Below, one piece after another: positions 14,488 through 23,178 of a stretch of 39,051 nt of DNA. The translations under genes were made by a program, and so were the position numbers. The DNA comes from Veillonella absiana (lineage in GTDB: Bacteria; Bacillota; Negativicutes; Veillonellales; Veillonellaceae). The DNA lies in assembly GCF_032970905.1 (NCBI RefSeq), contig NZ_JAWJZA010000018.1. One strand, 5' to 3'. The notes beneath the pieces were generated by a model that was given only the letters and a program-made list of their open reading frames with translations, was not told the DNA's origin and made no database searches. Position 1 is the first letter of the stretch. Each line of letters starts with the position of its first letter.

Positions 14488-16206
14488 TTAGAACCAGCGA
14501 GACAAATCAAATTCCTCGCCAATGGTTGCTTTCACATGGGCACGGCCAAGGTATAGGCCTAGCAATGTGAGACTCATGGCAGACATTGGGCCGTTGTCGA
14601 ATAGGTCGGCAAGGTCGAGCAATACTGGGGAAATGTCGTCCATGATATTGCGCGCCTCCGCACCGCTGAAGGACGTTGGTTTGCTACGCATCAAGGCAAG
14701 CAAATCTCGTTGCATAGATGCATCGGTGATGTGCGCTTGACGGAAGAAACGCGGTGCCATGGAATCGTCCACCATCGCCAATTTGTACAAACTAGAGTTC
14801 ATACTCTTGACAATATAGTTTGGATCAATGCCATCTCGGCCTGTGATGTATTCTAATTCCTCACGGCTAAAGCCACGGAAGTTAAATACGAATGGATAGG
14901 AATTACCAAGCAATTGTGCCAATGTAATGGATTCACGTTCTTGAATCGTACAACGAAGGTAATCTAGTTGTCGGAAGAAGGAACTATCATGTGGTACATC
15001 GGAGATAAATGGTTCGATATATTTTTCCACATAATGTTGGAAGTTGGATAATGTATAGTTGTTGGAATTTCTAGAATATTGTAACAATAGGGACAATGCC
15101 ATGATTTGGAAATGACCTAATGTCATATGTGGCAACACGCGAAGTGCATCGAAGGCCACCAAGTACGGTGTACTGGACTTTGGTTGTTGTACCACATCAA
15201 AGAATGCCTCTAACGCAACGGCACGCATGCTATCTGTCGGATTCGCTGCATAAGCCTTTTGCATACACATAATCGCTTCTTGAACTACAATATTTTCTAG
15301 CAAATAGCGAACTTCGCTAATTTTTGTGATTTGCAATGCAGCTAATGCTTCACGAGTAATAGATTCAACATTTGCTTTTGTAGATTCCCCAACAAGGCCA
15401 AAGGATTGAATAAATGGCTTGATTGCTAAATCAACCATTTCTTGTTCTTGCGCCTCTTGCGTCCAAGGGCTAACCGTTTGTTTAGGTTTCCCATCATCTT
15501 CGGCAAGGGCTTTATTGATTTCATCTACATTGATGAGGCGAGTTTCTTCCAATACAGATAAATTATTATTATCTGCTGAATTCGCCACAGCACCTACGGC
15601 TCCTGAAACGGCTGCCGCTTGAGCACTAACGCTACCTGCACCAGCTGCACTCGCCATACTTGCTGCACCTACAACGCCTGCACTCGCAGCTGCAGCACCA
15701 GTAACGGCGCCAATAAGTTGTGTCGCTTCCATATCAGAAGATGGTGTACTTTTCAATTCATCAACTTTTGCAATATCGTTCACATTACCAACGAACTGTG
15801 TTTCCTCAATATTCCGAACGGCTGGAATAACGGCGGTGTGTTCGATTTGTTCAGCCACTTTTGGAATAGCTTGAGTATGTTCGATTTTAAAATTAGCGGT
15901 ATTTTCAGCTACTACAGCATTAGAGGACTTATCTTGTGCATTTTCTTGTACCGCTGCGTGTTTGGCTGTCACATCTACGCCATCTTCGATAACTCTAAAT
16001 GTTTGTTTACTTTCACTCGCATCGTCGCGATTCACATTGCTGTAGTATGTGGACCCATAATCCTTGATACTATGATGCTCTGTTTGTTTCGGCGCCACCG
16101 GTTCATGTTCTTGTTTTTTATCCGGTTTATTGAATAATGCATAACACAACCCAAAGAACACGATGACCACACCAGCGATAACTAAATAAGGAATGAAGGC
16201 TTCCAT
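14488..16206 (-). CDS. Membrane-anchored protein with five E-x-T motifs and a helical C-terminal domain, function unknown
   Basis: A 572-aa protein. Residues 5-24 form one N-terminal membrane span followed by KPDKK, so the bulk is likely cytoplasmic. Residues about 107-226 carry five spaced copies of a short motif: IEHTQAI, IEHTAVI, IEETQFV, MEATQLI and LEETRLI, with Thr at 111, 124, 136, 162 and 222. Between the fourth and fifth is an Ala/Gly/Ser-rich low-complexity stretch (about 165-210). The remainder (about 250-572) is predicted mostly helical and unrecognised. Such E-x-T-x-x-I/V segments resemble threonines phosphorylated by Ser/Thr kinases and bound by FHA domains, but neither is encoded here. 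AGGAGG supports the start. It lies 12 bp after the DUF436 gene, in one operon. Confidence 0.75.
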   Translation of the reverse strand: MEAFIPYLVIAGVVIVFFGLCYALFNKPDKKQEHEPVAPKQTEHHSIKDYGSTYYSNVNRDDASESKQTFRVIEDGVDVTAKHAAVQENAQDKSSNAVVAENTANFKIEHTQAIPKVAEQIEHTAVIPAVRNIEETQFVGNVNDIAKVDELKSTPSSDMEATQLIGAVTGAAAASAGVVGAASMASAAGAGSVSAQAAAVSGAVGAVANSADNNNLSVLEETRLINVDEINKALAEDDGKPKQTVSPWTQEAQEQEMVDLAIKPFIQSFGLVGESTKANVESITREALAALQITKISEVRYLLENIVVQEAIMCMQKAYAANPTDSMRAVALEAFFDVVQQPKSSTPYLVAFDALRVLPHMTLGHFQIMALSLLLQYSRNSNNYTLSNFQHYVEKYIEPFISDVPHDSSFFRQLDYLRCTIQERESITLAQLLGNSYPFVFNFRGFSREELEYITGRDGIDPNYIVKSMNSSLYKLAMVDDSMAPRFFRQAHITDASMQRDLLALMRSKPTSFSGAEARNIMDDISPVLLDLADLFDNGPMSAMSLTLLGLYLGRAHVKATIGEEFDLSRWF

Positions 16207-16218
16207 TCATACCTCCTA

Positions 16219-16770
16219 TTACATTAATGACTCATTATATACGGCACGAATGCCACCAATACTTTTTGGGCGAACGCGCGCCGCTGTTACATGGGCACAA
16301 CCAATTTCTTTCACCCCGAGGCGAACTGGCACTGCCACATGTTTCAAATGCATACCGATGAAAGTATCACCAATATCGATGCCTGCATCTGCTTTGATAA
16401 ATTCAACGACCACTGGATTGTCTAGCCGTTTATAGGCTGTTGTCGCCATAGCACCACCAGCGTGTTGCTGAGGTACCACATTGCAAAGCTCCTCTGTTGT
16501 CACATAGGATTGTTCCACCACGATGGCGCGATTTAAATGTTCACAGCATTGGAATGCTAGATTAATTTGGTGTTCCTTAGCCACTGTATAAAGTTCCTCA
16601 AACACAGCCTCTGCCAGTTCCATATGAGAATCATGTCCTATGACACCTCCCGCCATTTCACTGCTAGAACAACCAACAATCACTAACTGCCCCGGCGTTA
16701 ACCGAGCAGCATCTATTAATTCAATAATAGCTTTACGCGCTTCTTCACGAATGTCCTGTATGGATTTCAT
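16219..16770 (-). CDS. UPF0340 / DUF436 family protein (YwlG-like)
   Basis: The 183-aa protein matches the conserved, uncharacterised YwlG/UPF0340 family (TIGR01440) over its full length. Recognisable parts are LTPGQLVIVGCSSSEMAGG near residues 25-43, FQCCEHLNRA, VVPQQHAGGAMA and the KADAGIDIGDTFIGMHLK block. Two Cys-His patches could bind a metal, but no activity is established. GAGG lies upstream of the ATG. The next gene (membrane protein with E-x-T motifs) begins 12 bp downstream, so they are co-transcribed. The family is usually soluble and single-copy in Firmicutes. Confidence 0.9.
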   Translation of the reverse strand: MKSIQDIREEARKAIIELIDAARLTPGQLVIVGCSSSEMAGGVIGHDSHMELAEAVFEELYTVAKEHQINLAFQCCEHLNRAIVVEQSYVTTEELCNVVPQQHAGGAMATTAYKRLDNPVVVEFIKADAGIDIGDTFIGMHLKHVAVPVRLGVKEIGCAHVTAARVRPKSIGGIRAVYNESLM

Positions 16771-16835
16771 ATAACCGCCTCGCTCTTAATACTCTATACT
16801 AGTTTGTCTAACTTCTATACTATCATAAAATGCAT

Positions 16836-16873
16836 AGATTCGGTAGATAAAAGAAGATTCGGTAGATAAAAGA
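16836..16873. repeat. 19-bp perfect tandem repeat
   Basis: Two identical 19-bp units, 16836-16854 and 16855-16873, lie between the DUF436 gene's upstream region and the fumarase terminator. The second copy runs into the terminator U-tract. Confidence 0.9.
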
Positions 16874-16908
16874 AAAAAACACCCCTCAGTCAAAGCCAAG
16901 GGGTGTTT
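16873..16908 (-). terminator. Intrinsic terminator of the fumarase operon
   Basis: AAACACCCCT and AGGGGTGTTT form a 10-bp stem, followed by TTTTTC on the minus strand, about 30 bp after the beta-subunit stop. Confidence 0.95.
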
Positions 16909-16937
16909 GAATGCACGGGGAACAACCATGCAAGATT

Positions 16938-17495
16938 TTATAGTTTACGGTAAGGTTTTTGACCGATTTCGTAGAAATCGTTACCTTCACTATCAATAAC
17001 TACGATAGCTGGGAAATCTTCTACAGTCAATTCAGCTAATGCTTCTGGGCCTAAGTCACCATATGCAATAACTTCATATTTTTTGACGGATTTTGCAATT
17101 AATGCAGCAGCGCCACCAACAGCTGCGAAGTAAGTTACACCATTTTTCTTCATAGATTCGATAACTTCTGGTTTACGGGAACCTTTACCAATCATACCTT
17201 TGATACCTTGATCCAACATTGTTGGAGTATAAGCATCCATACGACCGGAAGTTGTAGGGCCAGCGGAACCAATTGGGTCACCAGGTTTTGCAGGTGTTGG
17301 TCCTAAATAGTAAACCATTTTGTCATGCCAATCGATAGGCAATTCTTCGCCACGTGCTAATGCTTCTGTCATAACTTTATGAGCAGCGTCACGTGCGGAA
17401 TAAATTTTACCAGTGATTAAAACGCTGTCACCAGCTTTTAATTTTCTGGACATTTCTTCAGTGAAAGGTGTTTGAATGCGAATTGTTTCAGCCAT
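16938..17495 (-). CDS. Fumarate hydratase class I, beta subunit
   Basis: A 185-aa C-terminal (swivelling) subunit of the two-subunit, oxygen-sensitive [4Fe-4S] fumarase/tartrate dehydratase family; with the alpha subunit it hydrates fumarate to malate reversibly. It contains LKAGDSVLITGKIYSARDAA near residues 20-39, LGPTPAKPGDPIGSAGPTTS, the MIGKGSR motif and VGGAAALIAKS, all typical of the FumA/TtdB C-terminal domain. Length is normal. It starts 23 bp after the alpha subunit stop behind AGGAGG. In Veillonella-like metabolism it would act in the malate-fumarate-succinate path from lactate to propionate. L(+)-tartrate dehydratase is the main alternative reading. Confidence 0.93.
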   Translation of the reverse strand: MAETIRIQTPFTEEMSRKLKAGDSVLITGKIYSARDAAHKVMTEALARGEELPIDWHDKMVYYLGPTPAKPGDPIGSAGPTTSGRMDAYTPTMLDQGIKGMIGKGSRKPEVIESMKKNGVTYFAAVGGAAALIAKSVKKYEVIAYGDLGPEALAELTVEDFPAIVVIDSEGNDFYEIGQKPYRKL

Positions 17496-17518
17496 TACTA
17501 TGTCTCCTCCTGTTTCTA

Positions 17519-18361
17519 TTAAAGAACAACTTCAGCGTGACGAGCTGCATGACAGCAGATAGTTACAGCCACTGGAAGACCAGCAATGTGAGTTGGACCC
17601 CATTCGATGCTAACTGCTAATGCAGTAGTGGAACCACCTAATTGAGCACCGATACCTGTTTTGTTGATGTTTTCACAGATTTCAGCTTCCAATTGAGCAT
17701 ATTCAGGCATTGGATTGCGTTCTGTAGTAGAACGAAGAAGAGCTTTTTTGGAAAGTAAAGCTGCTTGGTCCATAGTACCACCGATACCTACGCCAACTAC
17801 CATTGGTGGGCATGGGTTAGGGCCAGCTTTTTTAACGATTTCCAATACAGCATCTTTAACGCCTTGTACACCATCAGCAGGTACAAGCATTTTAACGCCA
17901 GATTTGTTTTCAGAACCAAAACCTTTTAATTCAACGTCAATTTTGATTTTGTCGCCAGGAACAATTTCAGTGTAGATGATAGCAGGAGTATTGTTTTGAG
18001 TATTTTTACGGTTAAACAAAGGTTCTGCTACAACAGATTTTCTCAAGTAACCATCGATATAACCAGCTGCAACACCAGCATTGATAGCTTCTTTAAGATC
18101 GCCACCAACGAAGTGAACATCTTGGCCTACTTCTAAGAATACAATTGTCATACCAGTATCTTGGCAAATTGGACGATCTTCATCTTTTGCAATTTCTGCA
18201 TTTTTGATGATTTGATCAAGAACAACTGCGCCTACTGGAGACTCTTCTGTTTCACGACCAGCTTTTAAAGATTCATAAACATCATTTGGTAAGTAGTAAG
18301 CAGCGTCCATACATAATTTTTTGACTGCTTCTGTGATTGTTGATACTTGGATCTCGCGCAA
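17519..18361 (-). CDS. Fumarate hydratase class I, alpha subunit
   Basis: This 280-aa N-terminal/catalytic subunit carries the [4Fe-4S] cluster. Visible family motifs are RPICQDTGM (about 62-70, first cluster Cys), NRKNTQNNTPAI, a PNPCPPMVVGVGIGG block (second Cys) and TGIGAQLGG with a preceding AEICENINK (third Cys). The start codon is TTG, with GAGGAGGG 6 nt upstream; no ATG fits better. The beta subunit follows after 23 bp. A promoter candidate TTGAAT-17-TACCAT lies about 50-75 bp upstream. The length and split-gene form match anaerobe fumarases such as those of Pelotomaculum and Thermotoga. Confidence 0.93.
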   Translation of the reverse strand: MREIQVSTITEAVKKLCMDAAYYLPNDVYESLKAGRETEESPVGAVVLDQIIKNAEIAKDEDRPICQDTGMTIVFLEVGQDVHFVGGDLKEAINAGVAAGYIDGYLRKSVVAEPLFNRKNTQNNTPAIIYTEIVPGDKIKIDVELKGFGSENKSGVKMLVPADGVQGVKDAVLEIVKKAGPNPCPPMVVGVGIGGTMDQAALLSKKALLRSTTERNPMPEYAQLEAEICENINKTGIGAQLGGSTTALAVSIEWGPTHIAGLPVAVTICCHAARHAEVVL

Positions 18362-18408
18362 AATAATCCCTCCTCAGGAACAAATATTGAGATTAACTCT
18401 ATACGTAA

Positions 18409-18437
18409 ATGGTAGCACACTGAGAAAGTCTATTCAA
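18409..18437 (-). promoter_or_regulatory. Possible promoter of the fumarase operon; remainder of 18362-18959 has no gene
   Basis: TTGAAT (complement of 18432-18437) and TACCAT (complement of 18409-18414) lie 17 bp apart on the minus strand. The rest of the roughly 600-bp gap between fumarase and tRNA-Asn is very A+T rich and holds no open frame with a ribosome binding site; the only other clear signal is the tRNA promoter at 18917-18945. Confidence 0.45.
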
Positions 18438-18916
18438 CAGCTTAGCTATACCGTTTTCTCAACATTTTTTCGTTTAATGAGAGTTTTTATCATTGGTTAA
18501 ATATACTCTTTTTATACACTATCAAAATATAGAATATTTTAGATGAAACACTATTAAACGGCATCAATCAACATAATTTCTACAGTATACAAATGTACAT
18601 TCCCAAACATCCTCTACGCATCTTTTAGGAATATTTACAATAATTGAAAATCTATATCATTTAAATCATTATTTTTTTCTTGAAAATTATTCTTCACCAA
18701 TTTTATTCAATATACTTTTTTCGATAGTATAAGTATAACACAATCAACATATACCTCAACTATATAGGTTATACCTGCATTTATCCTTATCCTCATTTAT
18801 ATAAATATTTACTTTATATATATCATTTTTTTCAATAAATATAAATTTACACATAGTCTATGTCATTTAGTTATAGATATTGAGCTTTTATCATTTATAT
18901 TTTTATAAAAAAACAC

Positions 18917-18945
18917 TTGCATAAATTCTATATCTATCATATAAT
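18917..18945 (+). promoter_or_regulatory. Promoter of the tRNA-Asn-Glu-Val operon
   Basis: TTGCAT at 18917-18922 and a perfect TATAAT at 18940-18945 are 17 bp apart, 14 bp before tRNA-Asn. Confidence 0.85.
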
Positions 18946-18959
18946 TACTCTTGTATTAT

Positions 18960-19035
18960 TCCTCGATAGCTCAGTTGGTAGAGCAATCGGCTGTTAACCG
19001 ATCGGTCGTAGGTTCGAGTCCTACTCGAGGAGCCA
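18960..19035 (+). tRNA. tRNA-Asn (GTT)
   Basis: Acceptor TCCTCGA/TCGAGGA, anticodon loop CTGTTAA with GTT, and encoded CCA at 19033-19035. First gene of a three-tRNA plus-strand operon. Confidence 0.95.
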
Positions 19036-19042
19036 TACTTTT

Positions 19043-19117
19043 GGCCCGTTGGTCAAGCGGTTAAGACACCGCCCTTTCACGGCGGTATCCCGGGTTCGAT
19101 TCCCGGACGGGTCACCA
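19043..19117 (+). tRNA. tRNA-Glu (TTC)
   Basis: Acceptor GGCCCGT/ACGGGTC, anticodon stem CCGCC/GGCGG around CTTTCA with anticodon TTC, and encoded CCA at 19115-19117. Only 7 bp after tRNA-Asn. Confidence 0.95.
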
Positions 19118-19120
19118 TAT

Positions 19121-19196
<76 letters not shown>

Positions 19197-19202
19197 CTAA
19201 GG

Positions 19203-19231
19203 AGAGCAAGCAGTATGCTTGCTCTTTTTTT
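19203..19231 (+). terminator. Terminator of the tRNA-Asn-Glu-Val operon
   Basis: AGAGCAAGCA and TGCTTGCTCT form a perfect 10-bp stem with a 3-nt loop, followed by a T run. Confidence 0.95.
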
Positions 19232-19405
19232 ATATCCTAGGCTCTTCAATGAATGTCAAATACAGGGTATACTAATAGTATATGTATTATACAACTATTA
19301 TAAGCAGCGAATTAATGTTTACTCTACTACATACATGTAGATAGTTATATAATACTATACATAATGTTATTAATTTTGAATTATCCCATACCAAGGAGAC
19401 TCACT

Positions 19406-20266
19406 ATGAATACCAAACGTTTCTCTACTTTCATCAAAAAACTAGCTACAGTAGCTGTAATGTCTTGCATGACAGCATTCATCGCAACCCCAACTACCTT
19501 TGCAGCTGACAATATTTTTGCCAGTGCCTATTTAAAACAAGTACAACCTGTTGAGCAAGATACAACATCTAATAACTTTAAAACGCGTGTCGCTAATGAT
19601 ACAACTAACACCAATAATGCTATTATCTCCAATACTGAAAGCATCGACCTTAGCGGCGACTTGAAAAATTTCCCTAGCCGTAATGTGGTTATCGTAAACC
19701 CTAGCAGCAACACTCGTAAAGATCGCGCTGAAATGGCACAATTTATGCGTACAGCTATTACAAACGAACTGAAATACCCATACTATAGTGCTGTAACAAC
19801 AAATCGCCCTACTAGTGCTTCATTAGCTACGGCGAATTCCCTTGCAACCATTGCAGAAGAAACTGGTGCAGATATCGTACTATTGCCAATCGCTGTTGAA
19901 AACGATTATGTGCAATATCGTCCAACTCGTACCTTCCGTTTCGATAGCACTGGTGATGAAATCTACACACGAGTAGCTATCAGCGCCAAATTATATTACT
20001 ACGATGCTAACAAACAAGAATTCAAAGGCTTAGATAAAACATACTACAAAGATGCAGAGTATCTATCCGTACCAACACAACGAGAAATTTGGAATAAGGT
20101 CATGACAGATCTCATGAATAAGCTTCCATACAAACGTGTACCTACAGACATCAATCGTTATACAACACAAACTAAAATTGATACATCTAGTACTGCGCAA
20201 AACTTTAATCAAGTAGAGCAACCTATTTCTACTACTTATTCCTTAGCTGGAGTATCTGAATTATAA
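19406..20266 (+). CDS. Exported protein of unknown function
   Basis: A 286-aa protein with a clear signal peptide: MNTKRF, a basic KK, a hydrophobic stretch ending near residue 33, and a likely cleavage after TFA. The start at 19406 is set by AAGGAG 8 nt upstream; a longer frame from 19364 has no such site. The mature part contains a strand-rich domain beginning near SRNVVIVNPSSNTRKDRAEM, then TGADIVLLPIAVENDYVQYR. That pattern (a parsed date-like Rossmann core with a VLLPI strand) is reminiscent of periplasmic CsgG/LptE-like nucleotide-free domains, but I cannot assign a family. The C-terminal 40 residues are Thr/Ser/Gln-rich. It is a single gene on the plus strand between the tRNA operon and the atp operon, with its own terminator. 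Confidence 0.75.
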   Translation: MNTKRFSTFIKKLATVAVMSCMTAFIATPTTFAADNIFASAYLKQVQPVEQDTTSNNFKTRVANDTTNTNNAIISNTESIDLSGDLKNFPSRNVVIVNPSSNTRKDRAEMAQFMRTAITNELKYPYYSAVTTNRPTSASLATANSLATIAEETGADIVLLPIAVENDYVQYRPTRTFRFDSTGDEIYTRVAISAKLYYYDANKQEFKGLDKTYYKDAEYLSVPTQREIWNKVMTDLMNKLPYKRVPTDINRYTTQTKIDTSSTAQNFNQVEQPISTTYSLAGVSEL

Positions 20267-20302
20267 TTATATATATGTTATTACCACCTATAGCCTATAG
20301 CC

Positions 20303-20332
20303 AAAGCGACTCATAGGAGTCGCTTTTGTCTT
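20303..20332 (+). terminator. Terminator of the exported-protein gene
   Basis: AAAGCGACTC and GAGTCGCTTT form a perfect 10-bp stem with a 4-nt loop, continuing into TTTTGTCTTG. Confidence 0.9.
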
Positions 20333-20340
20333 GTATGATT

Positions 20341-20389
20341 ATAACAAAACGCCGATGATGAAATAATTAACTTTCACCATCGGCGTTTA
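20341..20389 (-). terminator. Terminator of the atp operon
   Basis: AAACGCCGATGGTGAAA pairs with TTTCATCATCGGCGTTT (one G-U) around an 8-nt loop and ends in TTTTGTTAT on the minus strand. It lies about 80 bp beyond the atpC stop and can also act on the opposite strand. Confidence 0.85.
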
Positions 20390-20468
20390 TAGTTTGCAAC
20401 AAATTATACAGTCCACAACGAGTGTCTATCACACAAATCATATGACTTGCATAATTCATAGCATAGAT

Positions 20469-20876
20469 TTATACATATTTCGCCACATGCAATCGAAGTA
20501 GAGCTCTTGCTAACGCATGTTCTGCACGTTCTACATCAATGTCAGGGCTCTTGGAAACCAATCGTTCCTCTGCACGTTGTTTAGCACGTTGTGCCCGGTC
20601 TACATCAATAGAATCTGGCAATTGGCAATCAAGGGTCACAATACTCACCTGATTATGCTCAATTTCACAGAAACCACCAAAAACAGCTAAATAATGTTTT
20701 TGACCATCTGGTGCATCCAACCGTAAAGGCGCAATATCAAGAGCGACAATCATCGGTGCATGATTAGGCAAGATACCAAATTCGCCATCTATAGCCTTGC
20801 CAACTAAGAAGCTAGCTTCACCTGTATAGGCGATTTCATCAGGAGTGATGATTTGTAGGGTCATGGGTTCTGCCAT
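20469..20876 (-). CDS. atpC: ATP synthase epsilon subunit
   Basis: A 135-aa central-stalk subunit that couples rotation and inhibits ATP hydrolysis. The N-terminal beta-sandwich shows LQIITPDEIAYTGEASFLVG and GEFGILPNHAPMIVAL (the family GxxGILPxHxP motif). The C-terminal helical hairpin (about 88-135) is Arg/Ala-rich. It is the last gene of the operon, 3 bp after atpD, followed by a terminator. Confidence 0.96.
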   Translation of the reverse strand: MAEPMTLQIITPDEIAYTGEASFLVGKAIDGEFGILPNHAPMIVALDIAPLRLDAPDGQKHYLAVFGGFCEIEHNQVSIVTLDCQLPDSIDVDRAQRAKQRAEERLVSKSPDIDVERAEHALARALLRLHVAKYV

Positions 20877-20879
20877 GGT

Positions 20880-22304
20880 TTATTCCCCCTTCTCTTGCAT
20901 TCCCTTTGCTTTTTCCACAGCTTCGTCGATATTACCAACCATATAGAATGCTGCTTCAGGAAGCTCATCGTGTTTACCTTCAAGAATTTCTTTAAAGCCA
21001 CGCAAAGTTTCGGATAATGGCACGTATTTACCTGGAGAACCTGTAAATACTTCTGCTACGAAGAATGGTTGACTCAAGAAACGTTGAATTTTACGAGCAC
21101 GAGATACTGTAAGTTTATCTTCATCAGATAACTCTTCCATACCCAAGATAGCAATGATATCTTGAAGATCACGATATTTTTGAAGTACTTCTTGTACGCC
21201 ACGGGCAATGTTGTAATGTTCATCACCTAATACCAATGGATCCAAAATACGGCTAGTGGAATCCAATGGATCCACGGCTGGGTAAATACCAAGTTCCGCA
21301 ATGGAACGGGACAATACTGTAGTAGCATCCAAATGGGCAAATGTTGCCGCTGGAGCCGGGTCAGTTAAGTCATCGGCAGGTACGTATACGGCTTGTACAG
21401 ACGTAATAGAACCTTCTTTTGTAGAAGTAATACGTTCTTGCAATGCCCCAACATCATTTGCTAGTGTAGGTTGGTAACCTACAGCAGATGGCATACGGCC
21501 TAGCAAGGCGGATACTTCAGAGCCTGCTTGGATAAAACGGAAGATGTTGTCGATAAACAACAACACGTCTTGTTTTTTAACGTCACGGAAATATTCCGCC
21601 ATAGTTAAGCCAGTCAAACCTACACGCATACGCGCTCCAGGTGGCTCATTCATTTGGCCATATACAAGAGCCGTCTTGTTAATAACGCCGGACTCTTTCA
21701 TTTCATTCCACAAGTCATTACCTTCACGAGTACGTTCGCCTACGCCGGAGAATACGGAGTAACCACCATGCTCAGTAGCAACGTTGTGAATCAATTCCAT
21801 GATTAATACGGTTTTACCTACACCGGCACCACCGAACAAACCGATTTTACCACCTTTTACATAAGGGGCAATCAAATCAACGACCTTGATACCAGTTTCC
21901 AAGATATTAGTTTCTGGTGCCAAATCATCATATTTCGGAGCTGGACGATGGATAGGCCATTTTTCATCAACTTTCACAGGTGTTGGATCATGATCCACTG
22001 GTTCACCAAGAACATTAAAGATACGGCCAAGTACACCTTCGCCAACTGGTACTGCAATAGCTGCACCAGTATCTTCGGCTTCCATACCGCGAGTCATACC
22101 ATCAGTAGAGCTCATCGCAACGCAACGAACTGTGTCGTCGCCCAAATGTTGCATAACCTCTACTACAATTTTTTGTCTATCGTGGGCCTTATGGTCATGG
22201 TAGATGTGAATGGCGTTATAAATAGCAGGTAATTTGCCATTTTCAAAACGCACGTCAACAACTGGACCGATAACCTGGACCACTTTACCAATATAATTAC
22301 TCAT
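20880..22304 (-). CDS. atpD: ATP synthase beta subunit (catalytic)
   Basis: This 474-aa F1 catalytic subunit has Walker A GGAGVGKT (about 158-165), the catalytic GER (GVGERTREGND), DNIFRFIQAGSEVSALLGRM, and the DELSEED-loop equivalent MEELSDEDKL. Length is standard. A GGAG site precedes the ATG. Spacing to atpG is 16 bp. Confidence 0.99.
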   Translation of the reverse strand: MSNYIGKVVQVIGPVVDVRFENGKLPAIYNAIHIYHDHKAHDRQKIVVEVMQHLGDDTVRCVAMSSTDGMTRGMEAEDTGAAIAVPVGEGVLGRIFNVLGEPVDHDPTPVKVDEKWPIHRPAPKYDDLAPETNILETGIKVVDLIAPYVKGGKIGLFGGAGVGKTVLIMELIHNVATEHGGYSVFSGVGERTREGNDLWNEMKESGVINKTALVYGQMNEPPGARMRVGLTGLTMAEYFRDVKKQDVLLFIDNIFRFIQAGSEVSALLGRMPSAVGYQPTLANDVGALQERITSTKEGSITSVQAVYVPADDLTDPAPAATFAHLDATTVLSRSIAELGIYPAVDPLDSTSRILDPLVLGDEHYNIARGVQEVLQKYRDLQDIIAILGMEELSDEDKLTVSRARKIQRFLSQPFFVAEVFTGSPGKYVPLSETLRGFKEILEGKHDELPEAAFYMVGNIDEAVEKAKGMQEKGE

Positions 22305-22320
22305 TAAGAGGTCTCCTTAT

Positions 22321-23175
22321 CTATTGCAAGGCATTCGCACCGCCTACAATTTCAGAAATTTCATTTGTAATACTAGATTGACGAAGTTTATTGTATTCTA
22401 ATCCAACTTTATCAATCAATTCACCTGCATTATCTGTAGCTGATGTCATAGCTGTCATACGAGCACCTAATTCACTAGCAGCTGATTGTAGCAAGCCATT
22501 ATACATTGTAATCTCCAAATATTTTGGCAGTATTTGTTCACATACGGTAGTCACATCAGGCATAAAAATATAGTCTTGACCATCTTGCTCTGCCTGTGGT
22601 GTTTCGATTGGTAACAATTGATGTGCCTCTGCAACTTGCGTCATAGAATTCACAAAATGCGTATATACCATAATAACTTCATCCACTTCACCATTAAGGA
22701 ATCGAGGGATGACCTCTTGGATTAACGCACGAGCATGTTCATAGCCAGGCTTGTCAGAGTAACCGCTAAAGTGTTTCTCTACATGATAGCCTCTAATTTT
22801 CATACAGTCTCTAGGTTTTCTACCAGATGTAATGATATCGTATTGATCCGGTGTTTTAGTACCGATTTGTTCAATCACAAACTTAGTTAGATTTGTGGAG
22901 AATGCACCAGCAAGACCTTTATCAGCACCAATCATCACATAGCACGTCCGTTTTACAGGGCGTACTTCTAATAGTGGACTAGAGAAGTTTTCAGGAATAC
23001 TACTAGCAATATGACGCAAGATTTGACCCAATTTATCTGCATAAGGACCAGTCGCTTCCGCCTTACCTTGAGCACGACGAAGACGAGCAGATGCTACCAT
23101 CTTCATTGCTTTTGTAATTTGTTGCGTATTGGTAACACTTTTTATGCGTTTTCGCAAATCTTGTGCACTAGCCAT
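22321..23175 (-). CDS. atpG: ATP synthase gamma subunit
   Basis: A 284-aa rotor shaft. The N-terminal helix begins MASAQDLRKRIKSVTNTQQI, and TKAMKMVASARLRRAQ follows, both diagnostic. The C-terminal helix includes MTSATDNAGELIDKVGLEYN and NKLRQSSITNEISEIVGGA. It starts 3 bp after the atpA stop. Confidence 0.98.
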   Translation of the reverse strand: MASAQDLRKRIKSVTNTQQITKAMKMVASARLRRAQGKAEATGPYADKLGQILRHIASSIPENFSSPLLEVRPVKRTCYVMIGADKGLAGAFSTNLTKFVIEQIGTKTPDQYDIITSGRKPRDCMKIRGYHVEKHFSGYSDKPGYEHARALIQEVIPRFLNGEVDEVIMVYTHFVNSMTQVAEAHQLLPIETPQAEQDGQDYIFMPDVTTVCEQILPKYLEITMYNGLLQSAASELGARMTAMTSATDNAGELIDKVGLEYNKLRQSSITNEISEIVGGANALQ

Positions 23176-23178
23176 ACA

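Noticed and set aside
15619..16137. 172-codon plus-strand frame, Cys-rich at its start
   Set aside because: It is antisense to the Ala-rich low-complexity part and linker of the membrane-anchored protein; the Cys/Thr bias is a shadow of the Ala/Gly codons.
18362..18959. Riboswitch or small RNA in the large gap before tRNA-Asn
   Set aside because: The region is very A+T rich and I see no recognisable aptamer, terminator or conserved stem apart from the two promoters listed.
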